64,000 nucleotides of DNA from Bifidobacterium saguini DSM 23967 (GTDB lineage Bacteria > Actinomycetota > Actinomycetes > Actinomycetales > Bifidobacteriaceae). Every line of letters starts with the position of its first letter. The stretch's first letter is position 1. A program made the translations under genes and the position numbers. Shown one piece after another: positions 38,401-45,563 of this stretch. The DNA lies in contig NZ_JGZN01000006.1 in the NCBI RefSeq assembly GCF_000741715.1, positions 62,001 to 126,000 on the forward strand. The letters are read 5' to 3'. The notes under the pieces are model-generated. The model was not told the origin of the DNA, made no database searches, and worked only from the letters and a program-made list of their open reading frames with translations.

Positions 38401-40795
38401 GTCTAGCGTGGCCTCGGTGGGTGGCAATACCGCCGGCACCAGTGGTGACACGAACTTGGTGTTGAAGCTGCTCAAGGTTGGCAATATTGGCGTGCTTGAG
38501 GCATTCCGTACCTTCATCTACGGCGGTCATGTTGCCGGTGTGCCGGATGGCATTCAGGTCAAAGCGCACACTGCTCAGACCTATGGCCTGCTCGACAACA
38601 CACGCTTCACCGGTGCTGCCGGTGGCTTCGGTGGTGGACTGATCAACGGTTCCGTGAAGAAGTCCACGGTTACCAACCTCAACAGCGTCACCGGTCTGAA
38701 CTACACGGGTGGCTTCATCGGCCATCTCGGCAAGTCCGGAACGGTGAGCGCGGATAAGGTGACCGCTGCCGATTCTGTGCTTGCCGGATTGACCGCTGGC
38801 GTGCTAGATATCTGGGGCTCCCACGTTGAGGATTCCTCGGTTGCGGGTATCAGTGCTGGCTTTACGGTCACTGCTACGCATAACGGTGAAGAATATGGCC
38901 GTAATGAATCGCTGACCGATGCCAAAGATCGTAAAGGTGAGGAAATTGCCGCTGGTTTTGCCGGATATGCCGATCTCTCCCATATCTCGGGCAGCTCGGT
39001 GACCAACTTTAAGAAAGCTGCGAGCGGAGAGCTTGCGGGCGGTTTCGCTGGTCAGACCACGAAAGCGTATCTGGTGGATGCCGGTGTGAATTCAGAAGTG
39101 GTGGATTTGCTGCTGAAGTGGATTGTAAATCCGCTGCTCAAGCTTTTGTACGTCGAGAAAATTGAGAATATCGGCAACAAACTGAGCTATTGGAAGGACC
39201 AGTTGTTCGGCCCGCTGACCAAGATTATCGACTTGGAACTTCTTACTGATGGCAATGCGTTGTATGTCAATCTGTTTGGTTTGAAAATCGGCGTTGCTCT
39301 TGATAAGACCGGCACCGATACCCAAGACACCGCTTACATCTTTATTGGTGATTCCAAGATTAGCGTTGGCTGCTCGAAGGATGGTGTCGATTCTGATTCC
39401 GTCGATAATGTCAAGGCGCAATTGCTTCAGGCCAATCGCACGAAGATTACTGATTCCTCCGTGCAGGGCATTGCTGATGGTTATGACGTGTTCGGTGGTG
39501 ACGCGACGCAAAACACGAATGGTAACGGTGCGACCGGTTATGCAGGCGGCTTCGTTGCCGTAAATGATGAAGGTCTGTTGAAGAACAACAATATGACCTA
39601 CGCCGATACGATTCGAGGCACTGCCGGATTAATCGGTCCTTTTATTGGCAAGACGTACTTTGAGTCTAACTATGATTTCAAGACGATTTACGCCTTTGAA
39701 GGCAACGGCAACACGTATCACATCTATCGTGATGTGCCGGAAAGCTGGTCGTATGCGTTGACCAAGGATAAAAAGCAGTTCACTTATGGCTCGCATATGG
39801 ACAACACGCTTGATAAGGGCAAACCAATCGACGTGACCGGCGCACTGCAATTGCCGCTCAACCGTTACGATGTGGCGCATTTGGCCTACACCAAGGATTC
39901 CAGCGGCAATGTCGTGGAACCGTTCATCAAGCAGTACTCCGACTACGAGGGTGCCATCGTCGCCAACAATTTTGGCGGTTCGAACACCGGTCAGTCTCAG
40001 GGCGTGGCCAACCATGCACAGGCGTTGAACGTATATGTTTCCGCTGCCAAGGCTGTGCTCATGCTGGACACCGCCGTGGAAGACAACAACGGTGGCTTCA
40101 CCCCTGAACCGGATGATGGTCAGGATCCTTGTGGCAAGGAGGGCTGCCAGACCGTGGACCTCACCCTGCAGAAGGTGTGGAAGGATTACGGCCGCGTGAC
40201 GCGCCCGGACTCCATCGCCTTGAAGATCACGGCAACCTACACCAACGAGGCAGGGGAGAAGGTTACGCCGAAGTCCATCCAATGCTACGACAGCGACTGC
40301 AAAACCGTGGAGCAGGAGAACGGCTGGACCGTGGTGCTGGATTCCTCCGACGGTTCCCTGTGGAGCAGCACGTGGCGCAAGAAGATCACCGGTCTGCCGG
40401 TGGCCTTCAAGGATGATGCCGGCAAGCTGCACTACTACACGTACACCGTTACCGAAACCTGGATGATGCTTGGCAAGGGGGATGTGACTCAGTGCACGAC
40501 CTCCGCTGGAGCTGACGCTAAGGAAGGCTGCAAGACGCCAACCGATGCCGGTTACTCGGTGTCCGTCTCGTACGCGGCTGACCCGAACAACACCACGGGC
40601 GAAGGCAATAAGGAATACGTGGCCACAGTGACCAATTCCGTGCCGCTACCCGAAACGGGTGGCCAGGGCACGATGTGGTTCGCACTAGTCGGCTTGCTCC
40701 TGCTCGGACTCGGTACCGCATGGTACCTACGTGCCAACGCGAATGGCGGTACTAGCGGTTCATCCCGTAAACGCGGCCGCCACGCGGTTGCATAA
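32459..40795 (+). CDS. Giant LPXTG-anchored ancillary pilin/surface adhesin
   Basis: Surface protein of ~2778 residues. Signal peptide GVLVSAMTLTCAIPAAYGQS, a Ser/Thr/Asp/Asn-rich low-complexity segment (about 110-205), then a very long repetitive body carrying about 30 copies of a YAGGFAG-type motif, one every 40-110 residues, usually paired with a preceding VxxSxV strand. Near the C-terminus is a Cna-B-like domain (VDLTLQKVWKDYG), then the sorting signal LPETGG, a hydrophobic span and RKRGRHA. Six cysteines flank or lie within the Cna-B domain. The gene heads a pilus operon with the backbone pilin 100 bases downstream. Start: ATG 32459 preferred over GTG 32450 because of an AGGGAGAGGTGGAG stretch. 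Confidence 0.88.
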   Translation: MRVGPVVFRSRNSAKPEMPKHPWKGTRAIAGVLVSAMTLTCAIPAAYGQSSNGTVVSGSTSGVTVISNGSVVTDSTVVSAAETLKRTAGTSSAKIRAVRQFSDDSQSAFTTKTILDGTNGATDSTDGTGSADTDQSANTIDGSQSDDTSTTTQNSDGTDAGSDANAAANNGNQTDDAAASSSANGQTGDSNSSDAATGTADNNATRAATTALGGRDFEGQTTKTINGKTYILIGNEQQLRAIGSDKKVIGGTVYQIQQTVVNTGSTLLPKLEWQDSGQESVAYAGDADLADNGTLRDENFDDHDGGLSLVLGSTRTKYFVKDADGNRLSVTDSTYGPNTGQKYSATANYIIFGDIDLSSANWSPLMFSGTMLGAVSADGDTATTLWNTIDADNATVKDGTTKPVISHVTVDQPAGNLEVDKQQGIGFFASITSTSSITNSGNNKGGVQSLGTVTVANLKLSDVNVVNNATVAHVNETLVSGLLKLVGFLLKPLGLGLDELLTVHKSNPSNFATGAFAGRIYGDVKVTGCEVEDATVANVKDMTGGFAGYVEGATRYDIASEALGTLITVLTDILNVIPFLGLGDLIDWLLGSTLGLNALVPVGYYNPVISDSHVTNFKQKTVLGNADSDYAGGFIGAQIGAIIENSSVDSKNGFAVTAKKYAGGFAGVSRNGEVGGLLNSLGITILSALRPQSLIESSSLTSAGKVTITAQNYAGGFAGRLANAYAVNNTLDGAMAVKATVSHAGGFTGRASAGWGLEAGTDSDEKTSDTSLIKQLTEILTKLLESNPDGAGALLTIAGVNPSIILGAQLSGDITVTSQGDYAGGIVGAGTGTVIGDSSQAHLEKLSFWNPKLSNARDLPEERSTSLSGIASVKADGSYAGGIAGNLQPTEVVGLLNSVAKIGDLTTLQKFDQFAAFTVENVPVTGPEAGWTVEAGKYYAGGAIGCASGGDVTNVQLKNLSGVTASGEVGGFIGFSGPADTVGASGLNLLGLVKLSGLLSVAEYSSVEVSQSNVTGVASGLTVTASGKTTNNDVNTYTAGGFYGQANSTRTRESHVLNLKSVTADKTTSDGKAGGFVGYSTVGGLVDAVSDSEDSGLLNNPSTGKLISVNDLLGAVPYLIPDYKDTTVSYVNGGSVEADIAGGFAGNFQSGKVNQFSSKELEDTALQAVKDRVTADDYAAVTNLDHVSGGAYAGGFGGKVVSGALASAGKGGINVLGKLGTVQLNNLVDLVQGYVPYISYASVKSDASTTETTSGNEPTDIKNLGLVVSADRVDTGDSNSGSAGGYIGFGSGVQVSYSNVTQLRYTKVTEPKQLEGTDGGTYFDTAKSSYAVSGKRYAGGYIGKMDIGSAASVGNGLSLLGKSIQLTDVAKVLSVVVSTIEHSEVTGAAAGYAVLASDTSEANTAIGDATPTPGSKDNPLGEAGGFAGRVMGGHIQDSHAHNFAYIIGQITAGGYAGGIAPGDAAKILGDQSSILKGLVDTSEALASVLQDFVPTIRNSSTDAVPCGGAIRAEAVSSASVRRGMAGGYVGHNEGGHIWGSNSASWKSENDSNGYNGNKRRAYAARIRSVYGAELAGGFTGFMESADTAETGSLHLLFGLISVDNLLGALKMAYPTEEHSEVTGPLRNLDLDTWNAWVKAVGVNGAYGKEFAELIKNANSGKIDSIDKLNDYIYGFNVVAGRNEYKGDASRLDSGVAGGHVGLMRTGTITDGQSMDVKTVSAFRAAGGYAGTMEAGTAAQFGSIQLLGKKGLNLSLAQMLGVAQVFVPAVKASSVTGYRKGMKVAATGTDIEHGTGNAGGYVGLAVGAQIWGDRKKDGSKASSVDEALGANVTNLRKVSGRNNVGGYVGIATSGSVADVNTNASSGFLQGVLDTLIQNANPGGLVNVLQATVVTIRGAHVSADDSDWGYTVEGSYAGADGTTQYAVNAGGFAGSLQAAILGDKDSAADATDASQDVAAVTVSDLRAVDGGQYAGGFFGLADVSSVASVGGNTAGTSGDTNLVLKLLKVGNIGVLEAFRTFIYGGHVAGVPDGIQVKAHTAQTYGLLDNTRFTGAAGGFGGGLINGSVKKSTVTNLNSVTGLNYTGGFIGHLGKSGTVSADKVTAADSVLAGLTAGVLDIWGSHVEDSSVAGISAGFTVTATHNGEEYGRNESLTDAKDRKGEEIAAGFAGYADLSHISGSSVTNFKKAASGELAGGFAGQTTKAYLVDAGVNSEVVDLLLKWIVNPLLKLLYVEKIENIGNKLSYWKDQLFGPLTKIIDLELLTDGNALYVNLFGLKIGVALDKTGTDTQDTAYIFIGDSKISVGCSKDGVDSDSVDNVKAQLLQANRTKITDSSVQGIADGYDVFGGDATQNTNGNGATGYAGGFVAVNDEGLLKNNNMTYADTIRGTAGLIGPFIGKTYFESNYDFKTIYAFEGNGNTYHIYRDVPESWSYALTKDKKQFTYGSHMDNTLDKGKPIDVTGALQLPLNRYDVAHLAYTKDSSGNVVEPFIKQYSDYEGAIVANNFGGSNTGQSQGVANHAQALNVYVSAAKAVLMLDTAVEDNNGGFTPEPDDGQDPCGKEGCQTVDLTLQKVWKDYGRVTRPDSIALKITATYTNEAGEKVTPKSIQCYDSDCKTVEQENGWTVVLDSSDGSLWSSTWRKKITGLPVAFKDDAGKLHYYTYTVTETWMMLGKGDVTQCTTSAGADAKEGCKTPTDAGYSVSVSYAADPNNTTGEGNKEYVATVTNSVPLPETGGQGTMWFALVGLLLLGLGTAWYLRANANGGTSGSSRKRGRHAVA

Positions 40796-40895
40796 CCTCA
40801 AGATTTCCGCAGCCTCGGTTGCGGCCAACCAATGTCAACCAACGTCACCTTCCGGGTCAGGTCCGGGAGGCAACATTAAGGAGAAAGGAACAGTG

Positions 40896-42554
40896 ATGAA
40901 CTCACTGACCAAGAAGCTGGCGGCGGGCGTTATCGCCGCGGCTACGATGTTCGGCATCGCCGGCCTCGGAGTCACCACCGCCAATGCAGATACCGTTGCA
41001 TCTGATGGCGTTATCAAAATCAGCAGCTCCAACGCTGAATTCAATGGCAAGACCGTTACCGCCTACCAGATGTTCAGCTACGACAAGGAAGCTGTAGAGA
41101 ACGGCACTGCCACTAACGCTGGTTACAAGCTGATTGACAGCTGGGATGCGTTCTTCAAGGCAAAGGCTACTGAGTTCAACCTTGGTGAGGTCAATGATAC
41201 CAACGTCAAGCAGAAGGCTTACGACTACGTTTCCGGCCTGAAGGATAATGCTCTCGTAAAGTTCGCCAAGACGGCTTCTGATTGGGCCAAGGTTGCGGCC
41301 AACAACACTACTTTGGATACTGCTGGCCTTAAGCACACTGGAACTGCTGCGGTAGATGGTACGAAGTACACGGCAACGATTAGCGGCCTTGCCTACGGCT
41401 ACTACGTGGTTAGCCCGCAGAGCGGCTCCACTGATGCCAAGGACAAGCGCGGTACTGATGCCATCCTGCTCAATGTAAAGAACAGCACTGCTGTGGAGCA
41501 GAACTTGAAGTCCACCTACCCGACTGTGGAAAAGACCGTCAAGAACGGCACGGAAGACTCCAACCACAACAGCGCCCAAATCGGCGATGAGGTGAAGTTC
41601 AAGCTTACTTCCACCGTGCCGGATATGACTGAGTACACCAAGGGCTACACCTTCAAGTTCACCGATACCCTGTCCGGGGGCCTTACGCTGAATGGCGTTA
41701 CTGAAACCGATAGCGCTAAGACCTTCGCTCCTACCGTAAAGATTGATGGTGTCTCCAGTGATTTGGTTAAGGGTACTGACTACAACGCTACCGTTGTGGA
41801 AAATCAGGATGGCACCACTTCCCTGACCGTCGAAATGGTGAACTTCAAGAGCAAGCAGGAATATGCTGGCAAGGCCATTACCGTTGAGTATTCCGCGACT
41901 CTGAATGAGAACGCAACTGCGGGTACCGCACATGACAACACCGCCAAGGTGGTGTACAGCAACGATCCGAGCACCGATGGCACTGGCGAGTCCAAGGAAG
42001 ACAAGACCTACACCTACGACTTCAACTTCGGCATCAACAAGGTGGATGCCGAAAATGCAAACACGAAGCTTGCAGGCGCTCAGTTTGCGCTGCAGTATGA
42101 GAACGGCACCAAGATTGAGCTCGTGCAGTCTGATGCTACTTCCAACACCTTCCGTCCGAAGACCGGCAAGGACGACTCTGCCGCTGCAGCTGAGGATGTC
42201 AAGACTAATGACAACGGTGTTCTGAACTTCACCGGCCTGAAGGAAGGCACCTACAAGGTCGTGGAAACCAAGGCTCCGCAGGGCTATAACAAGCTCACCG
42301 CTCCGATTGAGGTGAAGATTGAGGCAAAGTATGCTGCAGATGGCCAGCTGACCGAATGGGGCGTCTACAAGTCCTCCGACACCTACTCCAAGAACAACAC
42401 CACCATCACCGTTGAAAACAAGAAGGGCATTGAGCTGCCGTCCACCGGTGGCATGGGTACTGCTCTGTTCACTGTGTTTGGTGTGCTGATCGTGGCTCTG
42501 GGTGCCGGCTGGTACGTGAAGTCCAACCGCAAGGCTTCCAAGCACGCTGCCTGA
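40896..42554 (+). CDS. fimA: Major pilus backbone subunit (FimA-like)
   Basis: Pilin of 552 residues. It has a signal peptide (AGVIAAATMFGIAGLGVTTANA), an N-terminal pilin domain, a putative pilin-motif lysine in STYPTVEKTVKNG, a Cna-B-like domain with an E-box (YKVVETKAPQGYN) and the sorting signal LPSTGG followed by a span and KSNRKASK. The lysine and E-box are those that crosslink subunits and form intramolecular isopeptide bonds. Start: ATG 40896 sits 6 bases after AGGA; the frame is open further upstream into the preceding gene, but that precedes the signal peptide. Codon use is strongly biased, consistent with abundant product. A REP-like double hairpin follows before the sortase gene. 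Confidence 0.92.
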   Translation: MNSLTKKLAAGVIAAATMFGIAGLGVTTANADTVASDGVIKISSSNAEFNGKTVTAYQMFSYDKEAVENGTATNAGYKLIDSWDAFFKAKATEFNLGEVNDTNVKQKAYDYVSGLKDNALVKFAKTASDWAKVAANNTTLDTAGLKHTGTAAVDGTKYTATISGLAYGYYVVSPQSGSTDAKDKRGTDAILLNVKNSTAVEQNLKSTYPTVEKTVKNGTEDSNHNSAQIGDEVKFKLTSTVPDMTEYTKGYTFKFTDTLSGGLTLNGVTETDSAKTFAPTVKIDGVSSDLVKGTDYNATVVENQDGTTSLTVEMVNFKSKQEYAGKAITVEYSATLNENATAGTAHDNTAKVVYSNDPSTDGTGESKEDKTYTYDFNFGINKVDAENANTKLAGAQFALQYENGTKIELVQSDATSNTFRPKTGKDDSAAAAEDVKTNDNGVLNFTGLKEGTYKVVETKAPQGYNKLTAPIEVKIEAKYAADGQLTEWGVYKSSDTYSKNNTTITVENKKGIELPSTGGMGTALFTVFGVLIVALGAGWYVKSNRKASKHAA

Positions 42555-42585
42555 GCCGGTCGCTGGCTCCTCTCAGAACATTTCT

Positions 42586-42634
42586 GGCTCCCCTCTTTGA
42601 GGGGAGCTGTCCGCGGAGCGGACTGAGGGGAGCC
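42586..42634 (+). repeat. REP-like double hairpin between backbone pilin and sortase genes
   Basis: GGCTCCCCTC-TTT-GAGGGGAG and GTCCGCGGAGCGGAC form two stems; the ends GGCTCCCCTC and GAGGGGAGCC also pair. No T-run. It should stabilise pilin mRNA or reduce readthrough to the sortase gene. Confidence 0.8.
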
Positions 42635-42651
42635 CCCGGAAAAGGAAATCC

Positions 42652-43617
42652 ATGAAAAAGCTGCGCGGCATTGCGCCTCTGCTGGTCATCGTGATAGGGC
42701 TTGCCGTCCTGTTTTACCCGACCATCAGCAACTTTCTCGTTATGAAGAACGCCTCGCGCGCGGTCACCAATTATGATGCCGCCACCGAGTCCATCTCCGA
42801 CGAGGAGTATCAGAAGATGCTCGATGCCGCGCACGCCTACAACGAACAATTGGCCGCCAATAATGCCGGAGCCACGGATGCGCTCGCTGCAGCCGTCAAC
42901 ACCGAAGCCACCGATAAGGAATACAACAAACTGTTGAACCTCGACGGTGACGGCATGATGGGCTACATCACCATCCCGCGGCTCAAGGAAACCATGCCTA
43001 TCTACCACGGTACTGCCGAAAAAGTGCTGCAGGTAGGCATTGGTCACCTAGAGCAAACCTCGCTGCCTGTCGGCGGTGAAACCACGCATGCGGCACTCTC
43101 CGGTCACCGAGGATTGCCCACCGCCAAACTGTTCACCGACTTGAATCTGATGAAGAAAGGCGACCGTTTCTACATCAAGATTCTCAAAGACACATACGCC
43201 TATCAGGTCGATAAAATCACCACGGTGCTGCCCACCGACACTAAGGAACTTGCCATCGAACCCGGCAAAGACCTCGTGACCCTGATCACCTGCACCCCAT
43301 ACGCGGTCAACACGCATCGGCTACTCGTGCGCGCCCACCGCATTCCCTACACCCCAGAACAAGCCGAGGAAGCCAAGCCCACATTCCGCGTGGACATTCC
43401 TCTGCAATACCTGCTGCCATCCATCGGCCTCATCGCACTGCTCGCCGGTTGGACCATATGGCAGCATCGTACGCGACGCCGTGCGGCAGCAACTGCCGAC
43501 AGCACTGCCAGCAATACTGCAGCATCGGCCTCACAACAACTCTCAGAACTTTTAGACAACAGCACCACAGACGAATCACACAGGAAAGGACGGACCAGAC
43601 ATGGCAAGCATGCATAA
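42652..43617 (+). CDS. srtC: Class C (pilus-assembling) sortase
   Basis: Membrane transpeptidase of 321 residues. N-terminal span (LLVIVIGLAVLFYPT), catalytic His in LSGHRG (H152), Cys in LITCTPYAVN (C214) and Arg in THRLLVR (R223), and a C-terminal span (LLPSIGLIALLAGWTIW) as in class C sortases. The DP(F/W) lid motif usually found in the N-terminal region of this class is not visible. It should join pilin subunits through LPXTG and a lysine. SD AAGGAAA is 5 bases from ATG 42652. The 3' end overlaps the fourth gene by 17 bases. Confidence 0.92.
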   Translation: MKKLRGIAPLLVIVIGLAVLFYPTISNFLVMKNASRAVTNYDAATESISDEEYQKMLDAAHAYNEQLAANNAGATDALAAAVNTEATDKEYNKLLNLDGDGMMGYITIPRLKETMPIYHGTAEKVLQVGIGHLEQTSLPVGGETTHAALSGHRGLPTAKLFTDLNLMKKGDRFYIKILKDTYAYQVDKITTVLPTDTKELAIEPGKDLVTLITCTPYAVNTHRLLVRAHRIPYTPEQAEEAKPTFRVDIPLQYLLPSIGLIALLAGWTIWQHRTRRRAAATADSTASNTAASASQQLSELLDNSTTDESHRKGRTRHGKHA

Positions 43618-44344
43618 TAGCCGGAGCATTATGGCACGGCACATGCTCGGCGCAGTCATCAGTCTCGCTGCCATCCTCTCTCTTGTGATTGCAGGAATCA
43701 CCGCCGCTACCGTCACCCCGCAAGCACAGGCAGCCAGTGTGGGCAGCCTCACCATCGATGCAGTATGGAATCGTAGCGAAGCTGATGCCGCTCCGCTCGC
43801 CGGAGACACGTATTCCATCGTGCGCGTCGCATCCGTAGACTTGGACGGTGCAGGCAATATCGCGAACTTCCATATGCTCGAGCCATTCACCCAATTCGAG
43901 CAGAACTGGGAGAGCATCACATCATCCCAATATCATGACGCCGCAGCCAAAATCGCAGCCTACGTGAAGCAGCACAATCTATATGCGCAATCCGCTGCCA
44001 CTAATACGAACGGCAAAACCCTTTTCGCCGGGCTACCATTCGGCCTCTATCTGGTAGAACGCACAAGTGTGGCAGATGCCAACAAGCAGTACGACTGTGA
44101 CCCATTCCTTGTAGCTATTCCTGGCAACGACAGCGGTGTTACCCAGCTGGACGTTACCGCCGAGCCTAAATTCAGCGAGCAAGGTGTTGTTACACCGCCG
44201 ACGAATGAACTCACGCCAAATCCGGAAACACCGGCCAACACCGGCTCGGCAGTCAGAAATATCGCCGTTGCCGCCATCGCATTGGCTGTGCTTGCGCTGC
44301 TGATTAGCGCATATCGCCATCGCCAAGTTCGATCTGAACACTAA
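43601..44344 (+). CDS. Small pilin-like protein with a non-canonical sorting motif
   Basis: Secreted protein of 247 residues: signal peptide (MLGAVISLAAILSLVIAGIT), a pilin-domain-like body (GDTYSIVRVASVDLDGAG; TLFAGLPFGLYLVERTS), a proline-rich stretch (TPPTNELTPNPETPANTGS), a hydrophobic span and the charged end YRHRQVRSEH. The region before the span reads PANTG, not LPXTG. It overlaps srtC by 17 bases, so translation is coupled to the sortase. It may be a basal or tip pilin, or a membrane-held accessory. SD AGGAAAGGA precedes ATG 43601; ATG 43610 is an alternative. Confidence 0.8.
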   Translation: MASMHNSRSIMARHMLGAVISLAAILSLVIAGITAATVTPQAQAASVGSLTIDAVWNRSEADAAPLAGDTYSIVRVASVDLDGAGNIANFHMLEPFTQFEQNWESITSSQYHDAAAKIAAYVKQHNLYAQSAATNTNGKTLFAGLPFGLYLVERTSVADANKQYDCDPFLVAIPGNDSGVTQLDVTAEPKFSEQGVVTPPTNELTPNPETPANTGSAVRNIAVAAIALAVLALLISAYRHRQVRSEH

Positions 44345-44366
44345 TCGTGTGAGCTAGGGAACAAGT

Positions 44367-45398
44367 GTGCATAGAATGGAACCCATGAGTGAAAAGCATG
44401 CCGCACCGCGGACCATCAACAAACTTGCCCTGATCGTCACCACATTCAAGCGTCAGCAGCTGCTTGAAGTGCTGTTCGATTCGATTCTGGCACTGGAGCA
44501 GGCTCCGTGGCGCATCATCATCGTAGACAACGAGCATTCCGACAAGACTGCGGATATGGTCAACGATTTGGCCGCTAAGGTCACCGGCCAGTGGGGCACC
44601 ACGGTTCCGGACCTCTCCGGCAATGAAGAGCGCGTGGTGTACGCTCCGCAGACCGAGAATCTGGGTGGCGCAGGCGGCTTCTCCGCAGGCGTGAAGAAGG
44701 CATACGAGCTCGGTGCCGAATGGTTCTGGGTGATGGACGACGATGTGGCCGTGCTGCCGGATGCCATCGGCAAGCTCGCCAAGTGGACCGACAAGCATGA
44801 AGTGATTCAGGGCTCCCGCTTCGATTACGATGGCGGCCCGTTCTACTGGCAGTATGATTTCATCGTGCCGCTGGGTATTCCGAACCCGATTGCCCCGGCC
44901 GCATTCGGCCCGGCCGGCTACCGTGTAATGGACACTCTGTGCTTCGAAGGTGGCCTGTTCAACCGCCGCGTGGTCAAGGCCATTGGCCTGCCGGATCCGC
45001 GCTTCTTCATCTACTGGGATGACACGATTTATGGCTACCGTGCCAGCAAGGTCACCAACCCGATTGTGGTGCCGGATGTGATTCTGCGCCGTACCCGCGA
45101 AATCGGCAACTGGGATATCGCCGGCGTGCGCCAGCTCAACTCCACTTCCGATATGAACCGTTACCACATCATGCGTAACCGTGGCTACATGGCCCGTTAC
45201 TTCATGGTGCACGGCGACTTCCACCCGCTGGTCTTCGGTTTCGGCACGTTCCTGACTGCAGTCAAGGAAGTGATTCGCCTCGTGATGGTGGACCGCGAAC
45301 ATGTGAAGACCGGCTTAGTCAAGATCGCACAAGGCTGGTGGGATTCCCGCAAGCTGCTGCACGATCCTGATTGGAAGCCGATGCCTCCGCTGGAGTAA
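44367..45398 (+). CDS. Family 2 glycosyltransferase (galactofuranosyl-type)
   Basis: Cytoplasmic-side glycosyltransferase of ~340 residues with a GT-A fold: KLALIVTTFKRQQLLEVL at the start, VDNEHSD, the metal-binding DDD in WFWVMDDDVAVLP, and YWDDTIYGYRA further on. It resembles GlfT/rhamnosyltransferase-like enzymes that build surface polysaccharide; the sugar is not identifiable. It begins 22 bases after the pilus operon and could be transcribed with it. Start: GTG 44367 has AGGGA 6 bases before it; ATG 44385 also possible. It ends at a large REP palindrome. Confidence 0.82.
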   Translation: MHRMEPMSEKHAAPRTINKLALIVTTFKRQQLLEVLFDSILALEQAPWRIIIVDNEHSDKTADMVNDLAAKVTGQWGTTVPDLSGNEERVVYAPQTENLGGAGGFSAGVKKAYELGAEWFWVMDDDVAVLPDAIGKLAKWTDKHEVIQGSRFDYDGGPFYWQYDFIVPLGIPNPIAPAAFGPAGYRVMDTLCFEGGLFNRRVVKAIGLPDPRFFIYWDDTIYGYRASKVTNPIVVPDVILRRTREIGNWDIAGVRQLNSTSDMNRYHIMRNRGYMARYFMVHGDFHPLVFGFGTFLTAVKEVIRLVMVDREHVKTGLVKIAQGWWDSRKLLHDPDWKPMPPLE

Positions 45399-45407
45399 GT
45401 ATCAAGC

Positions 45408-45563
45408 AATAAATAAGGCTCCCTCTGACGAGGGAGCTGTCAGCCGATAGGCTGACTGAGGGAGAGACCATACATCTGGTAAACACCGCTGAAATAGCGG
45501 TTTGTCTCTCCCTCAGTCTCGCTACGCGAGCCAGCTCCCTCATCAGAGGGAGCCTTATTTATT
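45408..45563. repeat. Head-to-head pair of REP-like hairpins between convergent genes
   Basis: Outer arms AATAAATAAGGCTCCCTC and GAGGGAGCCTTATTTATT are complementary across 150 bases. Inside are the two-hairpin units (GGCTCCCTC-TGAC-GAGGGAGC, CAGCCGATAGGCTG; and the same in inverted orientation) and an inner stem ACCGCTGAAATAGCGGT. The element probably ends transcription from both sides; the nitroreductase stop codon (45562-45564) touches its right end. Confidence 0.82.

Noticed and set aside
40731-40895. N-terminal extension of the backbone pilin by 55 residues
   Set aside because: The extension overlaps the preceding gene and places hydrophilic residues before the signal peptide; an SD stands before ATG 40896.
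40902-42545. 547-aa open frame antisense to the backbone pilin gene
   Set aside because: Shadow of the pilin codons; the pilin has signal peptide, E-box and LPSTGG.
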